From contig CAUUHY010000001.1 in assembly GCA_963545265.1 (NCBI GenBank), positions 1 to 64,000 of the forward strand: a stretch of 64,000 nucleotides of DNA, in the 5' to 3' direction. Shown here piece after piece: positions 9,112 through 16,284 of this stretch (positions within the stretch are counted from its first letter, which is position 1; each line of letters begins with the position of its first letter). Position numbers and translations under genes: made by a program. This DNA is from CAJPPJ01 sp963545265 (GTDB taxonomy: Bacteria; Bacillota_I; Bacilli_A; RF39; UBA660). The notes beneath the pieces were generated by a model that made no database searches, was not told where the DNA came from, and saw only the letters and a list, made by a program, of their open reading frames with translations.

Positions 9112-9759
9112 ATGAAAATAATTATAATAGGTGCATGTTCAAAAATAGGAACCGAATATGTTAAATTGTTATCAAAAAAAGAAAATGAATTAATTTTAAT
9201 TGATAGTGATAAAGAAAATTTAATAAATATTCAAAATAAGTATAAAGGTAAAGTAAATATGCAAATAATTGCAACTGATATTTCTTTAGAGTCTAAAATA
9301 AAAGAAATTTACATTTTTATAAGAAAAGAAAAACCAGAATTTATAATTAATAATTTAACTTTTTATAATAATGATAAATTTTTCGATAATGATACTAAAG
9401 AAACTAATTATGAATATCAACTTAATTGTTTATATTTATTTAGCAAACTGTTTTTAAGAGATATGATAAAGAATAATAACGGTGTTATTCTTAATACGAT
9501 TTCAGTAGATTTTTATAATCGAAATCTTTTAAATGCTGATTATTTAGCTTTAGAAATGTACTTGAAAGAATTAACTAGATATGTAAACCAAACCATAAAA
9601 AAAGAAAAATTAAATATTCGTTTTTTGTCTCTTTTATTGAAAAATAAAAAAGATTTAAATTCTATCGCTAAATACAGTTTAAAAAAAATAAATTCTAAAA
9701 ATACTGATATTAAATTGAATTTTTTATATAAATTATATAAGATGTTTAATAAGGAGTAA
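9112..9759 (+). CDS. Short-chain dehydrogenase/reductase-like protein, catalytic Lys replaced
   Basis: 215 residues, Rossmann fold: nucleotide loop GACSKIG at about 7-13, Asp after the second strand (LIDSDKEN), and an Asn-rich NNLTFYNN in place of the usual NNAG. The catalytic Ser and Tyr are present at the normal spacing (S-x12-Y, in ISVDF...ADYLALE), but the Lys of YxxxK is Glu (YLALE). The family uses this Lys for proton transfer and cofactor binding, so the protein may be inactive or have a changed role. It lies 8 bases after the sigma-factor gene and before a small lipoprotein. Substrate unknown. Confidence 0.7.
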   Translation: MKIIIIGACSKIGTEYVKLLSKKENELILIDSDKENLINIQNKYKGKVNMQIIATDISLESKIKEIYIFIRKEKPEFIINNLTFYNNDKFFDNDTKETNYEYQLNCLYLFSKLFLRDMIKNNNGVILNTISVDFYNRNLLNADYLALEMYLKELTRYVNQTIKKEKLNIRFLSLLLKNKKDLNSIAKYSLKKINSKNTDIKLNFLYKLYKMFNKE

Positions 9760-9762
9760 TAT

Positions 9763-9942
9763 ATGAAAAAGATATTTGTGATATTAATGTTAGCTTTTTT
9801 ATTAGTTTCTTGTAATCAAATAAAAAAAGAAGTAAAAAACAAGCCTAAAGAACAAGAAAATATAAAAAAAGAAGATATCTTAAATACTGAGGTTAATGAA
9901 GAAATTAATCCTAACTTAGATTCAGAAATAACAACAGAATAG
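9763..9942 (+). CDS. Small lipoprotein, 59 aa
   Basis: A short gene with AAGGAG ribosome site. The product starts MKKIFVILMLAFLLVSC, a type II signal peptide with lipobox LVSC (cysteine at 17), followed by a 42-residue Lys/Glu/Asn-rich tail that looks disordered. It starts 3 bases after the SDR gene and its stop overlaps the operon terminator, so it is the last gene of the gltX-sigH unit. Function unknown. Confidence 0.68.
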   Translation: MKKIFVILMLAFLLVSCNQIKKEVKNKPKEQENIKKEDILNTEVNEEINPNLDSEITTE

Positions 9943-9972
9943 AAATAGTAGATTTTACTATTTCTATTTTTA
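9941..9972 (+). terminator. Rho-independent terminator of the gltX-sigH operon
   Basis: Perfect 10-bp stem AGAAATAGTA / TACTATTTCT with a 5-base loop, followed by ATTTTT. Confidence 0.85.
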
Positions 9973-10001
9973 AATTTATAGTAGCGAAAAAAAATATTTT
10001 T

Positions 10002-10010
10002 TGGTATAAT
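10002..10010 (+). promoter_or_regulatory. Extended -10 promoter of rpsF-ssb-rpsR
   Basis: TGGTATAAT with TATAAT at 10005-10010. The -35 (TAGCGA, 9982-9987) is poor, which fits an extended -10 promoter. Transcription would begin near 10017. Confidence 0.65.
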
Positions 10011-10017
10011 ACAAAAA

Positions 10018-10068
10018 GAGTGAAAAGCTCCTTGCTAGAAATAGCCAGTAAAGACCAGAAGGAGGTGG
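10018..10068 (+). promoter_or_regulatory. Candidate structured rpsF leader with sequestered ribosome site
   Basis: CTCCTT at 10028-10033 can pair with AAGGAG at 10059-10064, hiding the rpsF Shine-Dalgarno; inside it GCTAGAAATAGC forms a 4-bp hairpin with a GAAA tetraloop. This fits an autoregulatory leader; an S6:S18-binding rpsF leader motif is known in bacteria, but I cannot confirm that this one belongs to it. Confidence 0.45.
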
Positions 10069-10073
10069 AAAAT

Positions 10074-10364
10074 ATGCGCAATTATGAAATAATGTTTATC
10101 GTTAGACCTAATCTTGAAGTAGCTGAAATCAAAAAAGTAGCTGAAGATTACAAAGCATTAGTTTTATCAACAAAAGCACAAAATGTTGAGTTAAAAGAAA
10201 TGGGTCAAAGAGAATTAGCATATGAAGTTAAGAAATTTAAAACAGGATACTATTTCTTATTAACTTTCAAAACTGATGATGTTAAAGATATAAAAGAATT
10301 CGATAGAGTAGCAACAATAAGTGAAAATATTATTCGTCATTTAATAGTAAAAGATGAAAAATAA
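10074..10364 (+). CDS. rpsF: 30S ribosomal protein S6
   Basis: 96 residues from ATG 10074 (MRNYEIMFIVRPNLE), which is the usual S6 start and follows GGAGG. An in-frame GTG at 10020 would add 18 residues encoded by the leader, so it is rejected. S6 binds the 16S rRNA platform together with S18. The order rpsF-ssb-rpsR is conserved in Firmicutes and other bacteria. The product ends in a short charged tail and lacks the long acidic extension of some species. Confidence 0.96.
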   Translation: MRNYEIMFIVRPNLEVAEIKKVAEDYKALVLSTKAQNVELKEMGQRELAYEVKKFKTGYYFLLTFKTDDVKDIKEFDRVATISENIIRHLIVKDEK

Positions 10365-10375
10365 TAGGAGAAAAT

Positions 10376-10828
10376 ATGAATAAAGTATTTTTAATTGGTA
10401 GATTAACAAGAGATCCAGAACTTAGATATACGACAACTCAAGCAGCTGTAGCAAATTTTTCTATAGCTGTGGATAGAAATTTTAGAAGAGAAGATGGAAC
10501 TCAAGAAACTGATTTTATAAATATTGAAGTATGGAATAAACCAGCTGAAAATGTAAACAAATATTTAAAAAAGGGAAGTCAAGTTGCTATAGATGGAAGT
10601 ATTAGAATGGATAGATTTAATGATAAAGATGGTAATGCTAGAACTACATATAGAGTTGTAGCTACAAATGTACAATTTTTATCTAAAGTCGATTCAAGCG
10701 ATATGGAGTCTGGAGTTAGTTCAGTAAGACCATCTGATTTTAGCGTTGATGATACAACAGATATATATTCTGATTTTGGAAAAGACATCAAAGTAGATGA
10801 AATTAGCGATGAAGAATTACCTTTTTAA
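10376..10828 (+). CDS. ssb: Single-stranded DNA-binding protein
   Basis: 150 residues: OB fold at about 1-108 (MNKVFLIGRLTRDPELRYT...TDFINIEVWNKPAENV...RTTYRVVATNVQFL), a linker with Ser/Asp, and an acidic C-terminal tip DEELPF that corresponds to the protein-interaction tail DDDIPF of the family. It binds ssDNA as a tetramer and recruits repair and replication proteins. AGGAG precedes the start, and the gene is flanked by rpsF and rpsR as in other Firmicutes. Confidence 0.97.
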   Translation: MNKVFLIGRLTRDPELRYTTTQAAVANFSIAVDRNFRREDGTQETDFINIEVWNKPAENVNKYLKKGSQVAIDGSIRMDRFNDKDGNARTTYRVVATNVQFLSKVDSSDMESGVSSVRPSDFSVDDTTDIYSDFGKDIKVDEISDEELPF

Positions 10829-10844
10829 GGAAAGGAAATAAATA

Positions 10845-11066
10845 ATGGCAGATTATCGTAATAATAGAAGAAAAAAAGTATGCTTAATATGTAGTGGTAA
10901 AGAAGTAAATTATAAAGATGTAGAAACTTTATCAAAACTTATTAACGAAAGAGGTAAAATATTACCAAGAAGAGCTACTGGTGCGTGTGCTAAAGATCAA
11001 AGAATTATTGCAAGAGAAATTAAGAAAGCTAGAGCAATAGCACTATTACCATTTGCAAGAGATTAA
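10845..11066 (+). CDS. rpsR: 30S ribosomal protein S18
   Basis: 73 residues, normal length. Conserved core GKILPRRATGACAKDQRIIAREIKKARAIALLPF is intact. The N-terminus has CLIC and a later Cys in TGAC, so this may be the Zn-binding (C+) form, in which the usual Cys set is partly kept (inference). Preceded by AGGAAAGG and 16 bases after ssb. S18 pairs with S6 on the small subunit platform. No clear U-rich terminator follows, only a long palindrome. Confidence 0.96.
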   Translation: MADYRNNRRKKVCLICSGKEVNYKDVETLSKLINERGKILPRRATGACAKDQRIIAREIKKARAIALLPFARD

Positions 11067-11090
11067 TTGTCAAACAAAAATAAAATAACA

Positions 11091-11138
11091 AGATAAATAT
11101 TTATCTATCATAATTATTTTGTATAATTATGATAGATA
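11091..11138. repeat. Nested palindromes between rpsR and divIC
   Basis: A perfect 16-base palindrome (AGATAAATATTTATCT, 11091-11106) overlaps the left arm of a 16-bp perfect hairpin (11102-11117 with 11123-11138; loop of five bases, TTTGT). No T run follows on the + strand. The right arm contains TATAAT (11122-11127), so the hairpin may overlap the divIC promoter and act as an operator or transcript structure. Confidence 0.6.
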
Positions 11139-11147
11139 GGTGATAGT

Positions 11148-11444
11148 ATGAAAAAAAAAATAAAAAGTAGTTTTAAAATGTTTTTATCAGCTTCGTTTTT
11201 TTTCATACTATCTTTTTTTATAGATTTAAATATTTTTAGGTACTGGGAAAAAATAAATAAAATAAAAAAAGAAAAAATAGCAACTGAAAAAGAAATAATA
11301 AAATTAAAGCAAAAAGAAGAAAAATTAAATTCTGATGTTGAAAAATTAAAAAATCCTGAATATGTAGCAAGATATCTTAGAGAAAAATTTTTATATTCTA
11401 AAGAAGGTGAGTACATTATTAGGATTCCTAAAGGTGAAGCGTGA
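11148..11444 (+). CDS. divIC: Septum formation initiator, DivIC/FtsB family
   Basis: 98 residues: short basic N-terminus, one membrane helix at about 13-31, an extracytoplasmic coiled coil (about 35-70, KINKIKKEKIATEKEIIKLKQKEEKLNSDVEKL) and the family end NPEYVARYLREKF. It joins FtsL and DivIB/FtsQ in the division complex. The gene has GGTGA ribosome site and its stop overlaps the GTG start of tilS by four bases. Position before tilS-ftsH is the typical Bacilli order. Confidence 0.88.
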   Translation: MKKKIKSSFKMFLSASFFFILSFFIDLNIFRYWEKINKIKKEKIATEKEIIKLKQKEEKLNSDVEKLKNPEYVARYLREKFLYSKEGEYIIRIPKGEA

Positions 11445-12769
11445 AAGAAGTAATTAAATATATAGAAAAACTAAAAATTAAAGAAAATGATAACATTGTT
11501 TGTGCAGTATCTGGAGGGCCTGATTCTATGGCTCTTTTAATCATTTTAAAATCTTTAAAAGATGCATATCGTTTTAATCTTATAGTGGCTCATGTTAATC
11601 ATCATTTAAGAAAAGAAAGTGATAAAGAAGAACGATATATAAGAGAGTTTTGTGAGAAAAATTCATTGATATTTGAAATCTATGATTACTTTCCAAGAGA
11701 TTTGAAAAATTTAGAAGCTAAGGCCAGAGAAGCAAGATATGAATTTTTTGAAAAAATGGTAGATAAATATAAGGCAAAATATTTGTTTACTGCTCATCAT
11801 TCAGATGATCTTATTGAAACTATTTTAATGAAACTTGTAAGAGGTAGTACAATAAATGGATATAAAGGATTTAAAATAGAAGATAAAAGATCTACATATA
11901 CTTTATGTAGACCGCTTCTTCTAGCTGACAAAAAAGAGATTATAAAATATTTAAAAGAGAAAAAACAAAAATATTTTATTGATAAAACTAATAAAATAAG
12001 CTTATTTACAAGAAATAGATATAGACTTAAAATTATTCCACTTTTAAGAAAAGAAAATCCTAATATAAATAATTCGTTTTTAGATTATTCTTTAGCAATA
12101 GATGAAATGAATAGTTATATAGATAAAAAAGTTGAAGATATTTATCTTGATATTGTTATAAATAAAAAAATAAATTTAGAAAAATTTAATAAAGAAGATA
12201 TTATAATTAGAAAAAAAATATTAGAAAAATTTTTAGAAGAAGAATATGGATCAGATATAGTTGAAATAAATAAAAGGCATATAAATTCTATTCTAAATCT
12301 AACTGAAGATTATTCTGGTAAAAAGACATTAGATATGCCTTTTAATAAAGTTTTAGTAAGAGAATACAAAGAATTATATTTTTTTGTAGAAAATCATTAT
12401 ATTCAAAAAGAAGAAATTTTAGATAAAAATAAAGTTTTTAATATGTTTAAAATATATTTAGATAAAGATGGAAATTTAGATAATAATTTTGTTATGAGAA
12501 TAAATAAAAAAGATATAAAATTACCTCTTATTATAAGAACTATTGAAGAAGATGATAGTATTATCTTAAATAATTTAGGAACAAAGAAAGTAAAAGATGT
12601 ATTTAAAGATAGTAAGGTAAAAGAAGAAATAAGAAAATATTATCCAGTTATTACAGATAGTAATAATAAAATAATTTTTATTCCAGGCATAAAAAAATCC
12701 AACATACTTAAGAAAAAAACAGATAAGTATGATATAATAATCACATGTGAATTGAAGGAGGAAATATGA
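11441..12769 (+). CDS. tilS: tRNA(Ile)-lysidine synthetase
   Basis: 442 residues. N-terminal ATP-pyrophosphatase domain with the P-loop SGGPDS at 24-29 and the conserved HHSDDLIETILMKLVRGS segment, followed by the TilS substrate and C-terminal domains. It converts the wobble C of tRNA-Ile(CAU) to lysidine, so that AUA is read as Ile, which matters greatly in an AT-rich genome full of ATA codons. Start is GTG 11441, overlapping the divIC TGA. Ends inside the ftsH start. The hpt gene found between tilS and ftsH in Bacillus is absent. Confidence 0.95.
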   Translation: MKEVIKYIEKLKIKENDNIVCAVSGGPDSMALLIILKSLKDAYRFNLIVAHVNHHLRKESDKEERYIREFCEKNSLIFEIYDYFPRDLKNLEAKAREARYEFFEKMVDKYKAKYLFTAHHSDDLIETILMKLVRGSTINGYKGFKIEDKRSTYTLCRPLLLADKKEIIKYLKEKKQKYFIDKTNKISLFTRNRYRLKIIPLLRKENPNINNSFLDYSLAIDEMNSYIDKKVEDIYLDIVINKKINLEKFNKEDIIIRKKILEKFLEEEYGSDIVEINKRHINSILNLTEDYSGKKTLDMPFNKVLVREYKELYFFVENHYIQKEEILDKNKVFNMFKIYLDKDGNLDNNFVMRINKKDIKLPLIIRTIEEDDSIILNNLGTKKVKDVFKDSKVKEEIRKYYPVITDSNNKIIFIPGIKKSNILKKKTDKYDIIITCELKEEI

Positions 12770-14673
12770 AAAATAAAAAAATAAATAAAGCTTTAGTACC
12801 ATATATTAGTCTTTTATCAATAGCATTAGTAATTTTTATAGTGTTTTTGTTTACTAGATATAATCACAAAAGTATATCTTATTCAGAGTTATTAAAAAAT
12901 ATTAATGAAAATAAAATAGAAGAAATAGAGGTAACTCCTAATCAAAAAAATTCAATATATGTAATAACAGGTAGATTAAAGGGAGCTAAAGAATATGATA
13001 GATTTGTAGTAAAGACACCTTTATCTGATAATACACTAAATGAATTATTAGTTAAAAATGATAAGAAAGAATTACAATATAACTTAGTTATAAAAAGTGA
13101 TACAAGTAAAAATGAATTAGTTTCTGTATTATTAAACTTTGGTCCAATAGTAGTTCTTTTAGCATTAGCAGGTTGGTTTATTACTAGTCAATTACAATCT
13201 GGAGCAAAAGGTTTAGAGTTTGGTAAGAGTACAGCTAAATTAAGTACTAAGCCAAAATTCAAATTTAAAGATGTAGCTGGATTAAAAGAAGAAAAAGAAG
13301 AAGTAGAAGAAATGATAGACTTCTTAAGAAATCCTAAAAAATTTAAAGTTATGGGAGCAAGAATTCCAAAAGGATTTTTATTAGTAGGTCCACCAGGAAC
13401 TGGTAAAACTTTACTTGCTAAAGCTGTAGCAGGAGAAGCTGGAGTGCCATTTTTCTATATGAGTGGATCTGACTTCTTAGAATTATATGTTGGAGTCGGA
13501 GCTAGTAGAGTAAGAGATTTATTTAAAGAAGCTAAAAAAGCAGCACCATGTTTAATATTCATCGATGAAATAGATACAATTGGTAGAAGAAGAGGATCTG
13601 GAAATGGTGGAGGACACGATGAAAGAGAACAAACTTTAAACCAATTACTTAGTGAAATGGATGGATTTGAAGATAATGAAGGTGTTATTGTAATAGGTGC
13701 TACAAATAGAGCGGATGTATTAGATCCAGCTTTACTTAGAGCAGGAAGATTTGATAGACAAGTAACAGTTGATTTACCTAATAAAGATGAAAGATTCGAT
13801 ATTTTAAAAGTACATGCTAAAAATAAAGTTTTAGCAAATGAAGTAGATTTAAAAAATATAGCAGCTAGAACTCCTGGATTTAGTGGAGCTGATTTAGAAA
13901 ATGTTTTAAATGAAGGAGCACTTTTAGCTGTTAGAAGAAATAAAGATCAAATAACAATGTTAGAAATAGATGAAGCTACTGATAGAGTGATTGGTGGACC
14001 ATCTAAAAATTCTAAAAAATATACTGATCACGAGAAAAAAGTTGTTGCATATCATGAAGCTGGTCACGCTGTAATAGGTATTAAACTTAAAGATGCAGAA
14101 CAAGTTCATAAAATTACTATCATTCCAAGAGGAGATGCAGGTGGATATACTTTAATGTTACCTAAGGAAGAAAAATATTTGGCAACTAAAAATGAACTTT
14201 TAGAAAGAATAGTTGGGTTATTTGGAGGACGTGCATCAGAAGAGATATATTTTGAAGATGTTACAACAGGAGCTCATAATGATTTTGAAAAAGCTACTAA
14301 AATAGCGAGATCTATAGTAACTGAATATGGAATGAGTAAACTTGGACCAGTTCAATATGAACATAGATCAAGTGGTTATTATTTAGGAGAAGATACTAGA
14401 GTTAAAAATTATTCTGATCATGTAGCGTTAGAAATAGATCAAGAAGTTCAAAAGATACTTCAAGAATGTTATGAAAAAGCTAAGAAGATAATAAAAGAAA
14501 ATGATAAATTATTAAAACTTCTAGCTAATACTTTGTTAGATAAAGAAACTTTAAATAAAGAAGAAATAGATTCTTTAGTAGAAACTGGGAAATTACCAGA
14601 AGCAAAAGAAGAAGTAAAAGAAGAAACTGAGAAAGTTTCTAAAAAAGTAACTAAAAATAAAAAAGGAGAGTAA
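12766..14673 (+). CDS. ftsH: ATP-dependent zinc metalloprotease FtsH
   Basis: 635 residues. Two membrane helices (about 10-30 and 124-142) flank an extracytoplasmic domain; then the AAA+ module with Walker A GPPGTGKT (208-215), Walker B LIFIDEID, and second region of homology RAGRFDRQV; then the M41 protease with HEAGH at 430-434. The C-terminus is Lys/Glu-rich. It degrades misfolded and regulatory membrane proteins. Overlaps tilS by four bases with GGAGG upstream. A terminator hairpin begins at its last codons. Confidence 0.97.
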   Translation: MKNKKINKALVPYISLLSIALVIFIVFLFTRYNHKSISYSELLKNINENKIEEIEVTPNQKNSIYVITGRLKGAKEYDRFVVKTPLSDNTLNELLVKNDKKELQYNLVIKSDTSKNELVSVLLNFGPIVVLLALAGWFITSQLQSGAKGLEFGKSTAKLSTKPKFKFKDVAGLKEEKEEVEEMIDFLRNPKKFKVMGARIPKGFLLVGPPGTGKTLLAKAVAGEAGVPFFYMSGSDFLELYVGVGASRVRDLFKEAKKAAPCLIFIDEIDTIGRRRGSGNGGGHDEREQTLNQLLSEMDGFEDNEGVIVIGATNRADVLDPALLRAGRFDRQVTVDLPNKDERFDILKVHAKNKVLANEVDLKNIAARTPGFSGADLENVLNEGALLAVRRNKDQITMLEIDEATDRVIGGPSKNSKKYTDHEKKVVAYHEAGHAVIGIKLKDAEQVHKITIIPRGDAGGYTLMLPKEEKYLATKNELLERIVGLFGGRASEEIYFEDVTTGAHNDFEKATKIARSIVTEYGMSKLGPVQYEHRSSGYYLGEDTRVKNYSDHVALEIDQEVQKILQECYEKAKKIIKENDKLLKLLANTLLDKETLNKEEIDSLVETGKLPEAKEEVKEETEKVSKKVTKNKKGE

Positions 14674-14697
14674 GTTTTTATAACTTACTTTTATTTA
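14669..14697 (+). terminator. Rho-independent hairpin between ftsH and dusB
   Basis: Stem AGTAAGTT / AACTTACT, loop TTTAT, then TTTATTT. It includes the ftsH stop codon and ends 3 bases before the dusB ATG. Confidence 0.75.
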
Positions 14698-14699
14698 AT

Positions 14700-15668
14700 A
14701 TGAAAATTGGAAATGTAAATTTGAAAAATAATTTAGTATTAGCCCCTATGGCTGGTTATACTGACTTAGCTTTTAGAAAGTTATGTAAAGAATATGATTG
14801 TGGTCTTGTAGTTACAGAAATGATAAGTGATAAAGCTATTCTTTATGATAATAATAAAACATTAAATATGTTAAAAATAGATGAGTTAGAAAGACCTGTT
14901 TGTATTCAATTATTTGGTGATTCAGCTAAAAGTTTAAAAGAAGCAGCAGTTAAAATTTGTAAACTTGCAAAACCTGATATGCTTAACATTAATATGGGAT
15001 GTCCCGTTCCTAAAATTGCTATTAGATCAAAAGCTGGTTCTTCTCTTATGAAATATCCAGAGTTAGTTGGAGAAATAATAAAAGAAGTAAGTTCTGCAGT
15101 TGATGTGCCATTAACTGTAAAAATTAGAACAGGTTGGGATTTAAACTCAATAAACTGTGTTAAAATAGCACAAATAGCAGAATTAAATGGTGCTAAAGCT
15201 ATATTTATACATGGTAGAACTAGAAGTCAAGGATATAGTGGTAAAGCAGATTGGACTTTAATAAAAGAAGTTAAAGAGGCGGTTAATATTCCTGTTATAG
15301 GAAATGGTGATATTGAAACGTATCAAGATGCTAAAGAAAAATTAGAATATTCTAAGGTTGATGGTTTGATGATAGGAAGAGGATGTCTTGGAAAACCATA
15401 TATCTTTAAAGAGATAAATGATTATTTAAATTATAATAAAATTCCAGATAACAAAACTGGAAAAGAAATAATAGATATAGCATTAAAACATATAGAATAT
15501 GCTTTAGAAGAAAAAGATGAAAGACAAGTTGTACTTGAAATGAGATCGATACTAGGCTTTTATTTAAAAGGTATAAAAAATTCTAAAGAAATAAAAGTTG
15601 AAATAAATAAAATTAACAATATTTGTGATATAATAAACTTACTAAAAACATTTAAGGAGACTTTATAA
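14700..15668 (+). CDS. dusB: tRNA-dihydrouridine synthase
   Basis: 322 residues, FMN-binding TIM barrel. Motifs LAPMAGYTDLAFRKL (start of barrel), NMGCPVPKI with the catalytic Cys, VKIRTGW, HGRTRSQGYSG, GNGDI and MIGRGCLGKPYIF. It reduces uridine to dihydrouridine in tRNA. The N-terminus MKIGNVNLKN is the normal family start, yet no Shine-Dalgarno is visible: the ATG comes directly after a terminator-like hairpin and its T-rich tail. Order ftsH-dusB-lysS is conserved in Bacilli. Confidence 0.94.
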   Translation: MKIGNVNLKNNLVLAPMAGYTDLAFRKLCKEYDCGLVVTEMISDKAILYDNNKTLNMLKIDELERPVCIQLFGDSAKSLKEAAVKICKLAKPDMLNINMGCPVPKIAIRSKAGSSLMKYPELVGEIIKEVSSAVDVPLTVKIRTGWDLNSINCVKIAQIAELNGAKAIFIHGRTRSQGYSGKADWTLIKEVKEAVNIPVIGNGDIETYQDAKEKLEYSKVDGLMIGRGCLGKPYIFKEINDYLNYNKIPDNKTGKEIIDIALKHIEYALEEKDERQVVLEMRSILGFYLKGIKNSKEIKVEINKINNICDIINLLKTFKETL

Positions 15669-15669
15669 T

Positions 15670-16284
15670 ATGAGTAGAAAAAGAATATTAGCATATATTT
15701 TAGATAGTATGGTTTTAATTCTTTTAGTAGCTTTTTTAACAGGACCAATTCAAGCAAATGATAAAAAAGTAAGTGAAGAATTTAAAAATTATAGTGAAAA
15801 AATAGTAAATTTAACAGCAGAATATATAAAAAATTCTTCTTCTAATGATGCTAAAAAATTATTAGAATTAGAAAATAGAATTAAAAATTTAAGCGAAAAA
15901 ACAAAGAAAGATCAATATAAACATAGATACAGTTTATATTTCTTATCACAAAAAGTTATTATATTGTTGTTAACTATAGTATATTTTGTAATTTTTCCAT
16001 TATTTAATAATGGTCAAACATTATTTAAAAAGATTTTTAAAATTAAAGTTGAATATCAAAATCTAACAAGTTTCTTATTAAGAGAAGAATTAGCAAGAAA
16101 CTTTATTTGTACATCTTTTATATTATATTTGTTATCAGGAATTAATTATTCATTATTTTCTTTATATATAAAATATGTAACACCAATAACTTTATCTTTT
16201 ATGCTAATTAATTTATTAGTATTTATAGTTAAGAAAAAAGCAATACATGATATAATATCAAAAACAAATGTAGTGGAGGTATAA
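15670..16284 (+). CDS. RDD family membrane protein
   Basis: 204 residues with several membrane helices (about 8-26, 95-117, 150-170, 172-192). The N-terminal RKRILAYILDSMVLIL has the Arg and Asp pattern that names the RDD family, and the GQTLFKKIFKIKV loop also fits. A Lys/Glu/Ser-rich soluble loop lies between the first two helices. RDD proteins are often linked to transport or ion exchange, but the role of most is unknown. It starts one base after dusB ends and its stop overlaps the lysS ATG by one base. Confidence 0.75.
   Translation: MSRKRILAYILDSMVLILLVAFLTGPIQANDKKVSEEFKNYSEKIVNLTAEYIKNSSSNDAKKLLELENRIKNLSEKTKKDQYKHRYSLYFLSQKVIILLLTIVYFVIFPLFNNGQTLFKKIFKIKVEYQNLTSFLLREELARNFICTSFILYLLSGINYSLFSLYIKYVTPITLSFMLINLLVFIVKKKAIHDIISKTNVVEV

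Noticed and set aside
10020..10073. GTG start extending rpsF by 18 residues
   Set aside because: It covers the leader hairpin and ribosome site; S6 normally starts MRNYE.
11114..11416. Minus-strand ORF over divIC
   Set aside because: Lys-rich coiled coil read backwards gives Phe/Ile-rich sequence; not a real membrane protein.
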